Positions 13,593 through 17,955 of a stretch of DNA of 17,955 nucleotides are shown one piece after another; position 1 is the first letter of the stretch; each line of letters starts with the position of its first letter. A program made the position numbers and the translations under genes. Source of the DNA: Rhizophlyctis rosea (taxonomy: Eukaryota; Chytridiomycota; Chytridiomycetes; Rhizophlyctidales; Rhizophlyctidaceae); contig JADGJC010000403.1 of the NCBI GenBank assembly GCA_027596075.1, positions 1-17,955 of the forward strand, in the 5' to 3' direction. The notes below the pieces were generated by a model. The model was given only the letters and a program-made list of their open reading frames with translations, ran no database searches and had not been told where the DNA came from.

Positions 13593-15410
13593 ACTGTAAG
13601 TTACATGGCTGCTTGGACACGCCCGTGGCAAACGTCAGAGGCCCACTTTATAAATCCCATACATGTCCGACCAAATGATCTCGTCAACATCAGTGCCGGG
13701 CGCCTACGCGATTTTGTCTGTTCTAGAAGAGCGTCCTGGAGGCGGATGGTGATGATGTTGTTGGCCTGGGACCCGATGTATGGTACTACTCCGATCGCTT
13801 TCAACCAAAGGTAAGCCCCCTCTTTGACCCCTGTAAATCTGGGCAGTTCCAATCAAGCTGAAACAAACTTTGTGGTCAACTTTGATCGTCAAGGGCCGTT
13901 GGTGCAAGCTGCTGCAGCCAAACACCGACAATTTCATCGAGGATTCATATAGAGAGTTTGGATTAGAGTTGCGGTTCTTTGTTTCTCGCCGGTCCGCGTG
14001 GAGGGCAGATCCGTGGAACATTGCAGATTCCGATGATGCCAGCAACAGAGAAGTGATGGTTCATCTGTGGAACGAATCACAGCAACGGGGCATATGGTTG
14101 GGTCAGATCCTGTCCATCACCCAGTCTGATGATGATGATTTCCATACCCCGGGGTTCTCCTATGAATTTGATATGGAAATTTGTGGTTCTGTCCTTTGTA
14201 CGAAGCATTTACAGCAGGATGAGGGTCATGCCACTACTTCGTGGGTCATCACGTTTTGGCATATCGATGAAGGTACACTGTGCAATAAGGCCAGTATTGG
14301 GGACTCTGACATTTCTGACAATACACCGCCAGGGACTGTTAGTTCAACAACAATAAAGTGATTATGGTCTGAAGTCGGGATGGGAGAACCTGATGTCCGG
14401 TGGATTTTCAACGAGACTCTGGCCATCAAAATTTTGGAAGTGAACACTGCGGACCCTTCGGATTCCAGCATCGAGCTTCCGACCACTACTCAACATCTTT
14501 TACTCATCCGAATCATAGACAACACGGTCATCAATACAGCGACGCTATCCACTACCTCTCACCCAACACACTATGCCCTCACGCGTACCCACCTATACGG
14601 GCTCCACAGTCTGGCCATCCTGGACGTCATTGACATCCCTTCCCTGCAAGTTTTGTATTCAATAGAGCTTGGGGTGATCGACGACGCTCTGCCACTTTCT
14701 ACCACAAGAAAGCTCCACATTTTTTTTTGTTGTGGGGTTTCAGTGGTCGTGACAGTACCGACGGACTTCAAAACCCTCAACCGTTATCGAAAGAGGCTTC
14801 ACACTTTTGTATTGCAATCAGAATGGAAAATGGTGGATTTACAAAAGGCAGATCGATGGTTAAGCGTTGTGGAAGAGATGGACATCAGTCACGAATTGTG
14901 TAAGGTGGGTTCAAACGGTCCCAATTTGACCGACTCCCTCAGTGCTTGCTGATTGCAGATGCTGTTTTCGATTCACATTGGGCTGACTTCGGCTTTATTT
15001 GACACATTTTACGACGATAGGTGTCTAAGATTGGCAAAGTTCTGAAGAAAATGGCAACCACAAATTTCAACACTACCATGTGTCGATATGAGGATAGGTA
15101 CGGTCTAGCTGCTCGGGCTAGGTGGAAGATTCAACGTCTGAAGGAGGGATGGGGGGTAGAAAACATAGGTGTGGGCAAGGCAGGGAAAGCGGAGATGGCG
15201 ATTCCTCCCGTATTGGAGAAGCTTCTCCCAGAAGCTTTGCCCGAAGGCGGAAGCGTGGATGGTGGAGAAGGTCAAGGGTCTCCATCTGCGCCTGCCAGGA
15301 AAAATGAATTTCCAGGGTCAATCATGGGCGGTGTGGGCCGAGGTCGGGCTGGAGGTGTGGATACCATTGACTTTAGGCAGAATCCTGTACTTCAATGTGG
15401 CGAAGCATAA
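13593..15410 (+). pseudogene. F-box family protein, copy B: 5'-truncated, with frame change and in-frame TGA
   Basis: Similarity to copy C begins abruptly near 13593 at TTACATGGCTGCTTGGACA. The F-box exon and the next exon are missing. Exons: ~13593-13810, 13894-14272, 14333-14904 and 15021-15410, with introns 13811-13893 (GTAAGC), 14273-14332 (GTACAC) and 14905-15020 (GTGGGT). Conserved blocks: PNDLVNISAGRLRDFVCS; GLGPDVWYY (other frame); DSYREFGLELRFFVSRRSAW; YEFDMEICGSVLCTKH; WVITFWHIDEG; LWSEVGMGEPDVRWIFNET; a YRKRLHTFV block; the tail GGVDTIDFRQNPVLQCGEA. Defects: a net 4-nt loss against copy C near 13733 shifts the frame, and TGA at 14359-14361 stands where C has AAG (TIK-stop-LWSE versus TVKKLWSD). 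A shortened protein from ATG 13605 or a downstream product cannot be excluded, but loss of the F-box removes the likely Skp1 contact. Probably a pseudogene. Confidence 0.75.
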
Positions 15411-15833
15411 GTCACATCACGAAGGAGGCACTGGAGACGAAGAGTGAACGGGCTTGGCTCATGCGTTGTTGATTCGTTGAGTTGATATCGTCCAGAAGGG
15501 GTGGCACAGCAGGCGTAACCAGAGAGGGAATTCTCCTTTCCGTCAATGTCTGGCCTAATGGCGAAACTCCCAAATGGACTGACTCACTCCCACCGCCGCA
15601 CTCGCCGCGTTGGGTTGAGGACAGTGGTGGGCGGGTACACGCCGAACTCGAACGTGAAAAGCGAAGTAGAGACACGCGCAGGGACGGAAGTTAGCCTGGT
15701 CAGTTGGCTCGCCCGCCTGCGGCCTCAAAGCACGGAGCGCTTTTGGCAACAATGGCGGTCTGAACGCCTTCCGCCGGCCGTATGAGCCATAACGCATTTC
15801 GCCGGCCGGGGTATTGATCAACTTAATTGACAG
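15411..15833. other. Intergenic, no supported gene
   Basis: About 420 GC-rich bases separate F-box copy B from the transposase remnant. Several short open stretches overlap on both strands without domains. A GC-rich imperfect palindrome (CCGCCGGCCGTATG ... CGCCGGCCGG, about 15771-15810) is present. The segment may contain more of the degraded transposon, but I cannot align it. Confidence 0.4.
15499..15528 (+). repeat. Short direct repeat, copy 1
   Basis: This 30-base segment (GTGGCACAGCAGG..TAACC.GAGAGG.A) recurs at 16199-16228 with four mismatches, same orientation, about 700 bases apart and flanking the transposase remnant. It may be part of a dispersed element. Confidence 0.5.
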
Positions 15834-16102
15834 ATATCATCATCACTGCAAGTTGGAGCACCGGGCACAATACTTCTAACGGACGGGTGGAAGGGATATA
15901 GCGGCACCATTCTTTCTCACCACGGATTCATCAAAGGGCCACCAGCCAAACATTCCAAAGAGTTTGTAAATAGTGCGGGGGCTCATACCAATGGGATGGA
16001 AGGACGATGGAGGCCGGTCAAAGGTAAGCAGAGCTGCCTCACGGTCTCAATGAGGGGGCTCATGCTGATAGGCTCGCAGAATACTTGTATTGGTCCCAGT
16101 AG
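15834..16102 (+). pseudogene. ISXO2/IS1595-like DDE transposase, C-terminal remnant
   Basis: From an acceptor-like TTGACAG (ending 15833), frame 15834-16023 reads a GAPGTILLTDGWKGYSGT block, then HHGFIKGPP, then KHSKEFVNSAGAHTNGMEG, then RWRPVK. This is the pattern of the last third of ISXO2/IS1595-type (Merlin-related) DDE transposases: an Asp in the TDGWKGY block, the N-H-S-K-E-F-V-like step and the final acidic residue in HTNGMEG. An intron (16024-16079, GTAAGC...GCAG) then a short exon (EYLYWSQ, TAG at 16100-16102) may end it. The N-terminal region and first catalytic Asp are not found upstream, and no terminal inverted repeats were identified. It is therefore a fragment or a badly diverged copy. 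The piece itself is open, so a low chance remains that it is an exon of a larger gene. Confidence 0.7.
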
Positions 16103-16120
16103 ACGTACGGTGCCATCCAG

Positions 16121-16183
16121 TCGGACTAGTTGGACTAGTTGGACTAGCTGGACTTCGCTGACTTCGAAACCGTCGAAACCGTC
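16121..16183 (+). repeat. 9-bp minisatellite, about seven units
   Basis: Units: TCGGACTAG, TTGGACTAG twice, CTGGACTTC, GCTGACTTC, then GAAACCGTC twice. The first five are variants of one 9-mer, and the last two are a second 9-mer. The period is a multiple of three, so an open frame passes through it (TSWTSWTSWTSLTSKPSKPSK). It lies 19 bases after the inferred transposase stop. Confidence 0.85.
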
Positions 16184-16445
16184 GAAAAAGGATCCAAGTG
16201 GCACAGCAGGGATAACCGGAGAGGTACTCAATCACAACTGCGAACTTTGACGAGTCCACCAATTTCGGACAGCTTCGGTCAACCACCTGCAAAAGAGGCC
16301 CCGCTTTGAAGTCACTGCTGTCACTTTGAAGTGGGTCTCAAAGCCTCCTAAGTAAGTACTTGGTCTCTCCGCCCTCCAACAGTTCCAACCTCCAAACCTG
16401 CCAGTGCTGTCTACAGTGACATTTCCGCTTCTTCAACCCTACAGC
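16184..16445. other. Upstream region of F-box copy C
   Basis: About 260 bases between the minisatellite and the ATG of copy C. They contain the second copy of the 30-base direct repeat (16199-16228) and a duplicated CTTTGAAGT (near 16303 and 16325). No TATA box is clear. The pyrimidine-rich CTTCTTCAACCCTACAGC just before the ATG is compatible with a fungal transcription start. Confidence 0.35.
16199..16228 (+). repeat. Short direct repeat, copy 2
   Basis: Matches 15499-15528 with four mismatches. Its second half extended by one base (16212-16229, ATAACCGGAGAGGTACTC) also matches 7588-7605 with one mismatch, so the sequence may belong to an interspersed family in this subtelomere. Confidence 0.5.
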
Positions 16446-17955
16446 ATGACCATATCCGACCAAATGCAGATAGACCAGCAAGCACTTGGCTCATACCTTG
16501 ACGAGGAAGACGTGTTCTTCCTAGTAGTGCACGCCGTTCCCTTCCTCGACCTATTTCGGTGTGAGCAGGTCTGCAAAACCTGGTGTGAGCGCATTCGCAC
16601 GTCAAATCACCTATGGAAACACAAGTTAGTACTCTTGAGTGGCAGATGTAAAGCTCCCTTATGTCAGTGCTGGTAGACGTTGATGTCGAGTATGATGGGG
16701 GGGAACGCCAGACTTTGCTGGGAACATCAAGGACTCGGAGGCCCGACGTTCAAGATGCTGCTCGTAATATCTCCTACGCTGTCCTGGCCCTGCAGGCCAT
16801 TGCCTTTTGCTGTCTTCCCGGCAGGGCTTACCGCCCGTCGACTCAACCCATAATGAACAATCAGCCTTCAGCTGAAACCAATGTTATGTCGATGATAGCA
16901 GCTGAAAGCCCATAAAGTTTCCAAACATATCAATACCTCATGATGCTGATCACCTTCACTTTGCAATATCAGGTTGGAATCGTCCTTTCCTCCCGGTTGC
17001 GCACCGGTCCTCTTTGGGCACGAAAACTGGTAAAACTTCCGTCAATGCTTCCCATCAACCTTTCAAATTCCTCACATGCTTGCTTCACATCCAGGCGAGA
17101 CCTCGCATGTTACATGGCCGCTTGGACACATGACTGGAACCCGAGCCAGTCGCACGGTTTTCCCATCAAAAAACCCATCCACATCCTCCCAAACGATCTT
17201 GCCAATGCCAGTGCAAGTCCAGGTCTGGTCCGCGATTTCATCTGTTCGAAACGAGTCGGTCCGCTCGATGATGATGGTGATGATGTGGTGGGACTTGGAC
17301 CTGATGTATGGTATTATCCCAACCACTACAATACCAGGGTAAGACTGCCAGTGGAAAAGTGTCCATTCCAGCTACCATGCTTATCCAAGCTTTGCATTCA
17401 TATTGTTTCTTGAAGGCGCGGCGTTGCAATTTGCTCCAGCCTGACTCTGACGAGTTCATTGAGGGCTCATACAGAGAGTTTGGAGCAGAGTTACGCCTTT
17501 TCAGATCTCGCCGTTCCCCTTGGAGAGCGTACCCCAAAGTCATTGAGCTCGAAACTGATGACTACCGTGAAGAAGTGGAAGTGCACCTATACAACCATAT
17601 TACGCAAAAGGAAATTGTGCTGGACCAGCATCTGCCAATCCTGTCAGAAAACTCTGAGTTGCAGGATATCAACCTAACATACGAGTTCGACCTGGAGATA
17701 TGCGGCTCTATGCTCTGCTCAAAGCATATCCAGGAGGATGGGGAATATCAAGACACACCGTGGGTGGTGACGTTTTGGCGTATTGATCAAGGTATCATTC
17801 GGGACAACATCAATTGGATGGCAGAAATGTCACTATGTTTTTCTGATAAGGGATCACAGGGAGTCATGGTACGCCGACGGTCAAGAAGCTATGGTCTGAT
17901 ATTGGGGCTGGACACCCATCTACGCAATGGACGTTCAACGAAACCATCGCCATCA
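16446..17955 (+). CDS. F-box family protein, copy C (partial, runs off the window end)
   Basis: ATG at 16446. Exons: 16446-16624, 16973-17029, 17095-17338, 17416-17791 and 17860 to the edge. Introns: 16625-16972 (348 nt, GTTAGT), 17030-17094 (GTAAAA), 17339-17415 (GTAAGA) and 17792-17859 (GTATCA). All phases agree and give about 317 residues before the edge. Residues ~14-60 form an F-box (DLFRCEQVCKTWCERIRTS, then LWKHK); the family recruits substrates to SCF ubiquitin ligases via Skp1. Then come ESSFPPGCAPVLFGHENW, IKKPIHILPNDLANAS, GLGPDVWYYP, SYREFGAELRLFRSRRSPW, the core YEFDLEICGSMLCSKH, WVVTFWRIDQG and LWSDIGAGHPSTQWTFNET. I do not recognise a known substrate-binding fold (no WD40, LRR or Kelch). 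Copies A and B show that the missing end should include a YRKRL block and a GGVDTIDFRQNP tail. This is the only copy without a visible lesion, so it is the best candidate for a working gene. The long first intron may hide an extra exon. Confidence 0.75.

Noticed and set aside
15771..15810. CCGCCGGCC...GCCGGCCGG imperfect palindrome as a transposon terminal repeat
   Set aside because: The two arms are only about 30 bases apart, more like a hairpin than the two ends of an element; no matching end was found beyond the transposase fragment.

Overview
The window starts at a chromosome end. It opens with 12.5 copies of the telomeric repeat CCCTAA and carries a eukaryotic subtelomere. Short spliceosomal introns (about 53-150 nt, GT-AG), a fungal-type cellulose-binding domain (CBM1), a full-length ABCC transporter and an F-box family all point to a fungus. 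A plant-degrading, possibly zoosporic (chytrid-like) fungus is my best guess, but the lineage is inferred from style and not proven.

Layout from the telomere inward. (1) 1-75: telomere. (2) 73-367: the last two exons of a CBM1 protein, with everything upstream replaced by telomere. (3) 1024-3363: F-box family copy A, decayed by frameshifts, an in-frame stop and a ~330-nt G-rich insertion. (4) 3676-4651 (minus) and 5681-7323 (plus): a divergent pair of paralogous vWA-domain genes with complete MIDAS motifs, each broken by small indels. (5) 7812-13345: an ABCC/MRP-type transporter in 14 exons. The inferred exons sum to 4,638 nt with every phase agreeing (1,545 residues), and all ATPase motifs are present. 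(6) 13593-15410: F-box family copy B, lacking its F-box exon and carrying an in-frame TGA. (7) 15834-16102: the C-terminal part of an ISXO2/IS1595-like DDE transposase, followed by a 9-bp minisatellite. (8) 16446 to the window end: F-box family copy C, open and correctly spliced as far as it can be seen, and running off the window.

The region looks like a typical birth-and-death subtelomere: two expanded families (F-box and vWA), transposon debris, a broken telomere-capped gene and one clearly intact transporter. The F-box family is the most novel item. Behind a recognisable F-box is a long conserved region I do not recognise, with a YEFDxEICGSxLC core and a GGVDTIDFRQNP tail. Conserved intron positions made it possible to reconstruct the copies against each other. 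I see no evidence that the genes form one pathway. A shared role (substrate-specific ubiquitination, a vWA scaffold, export) would be speculation.
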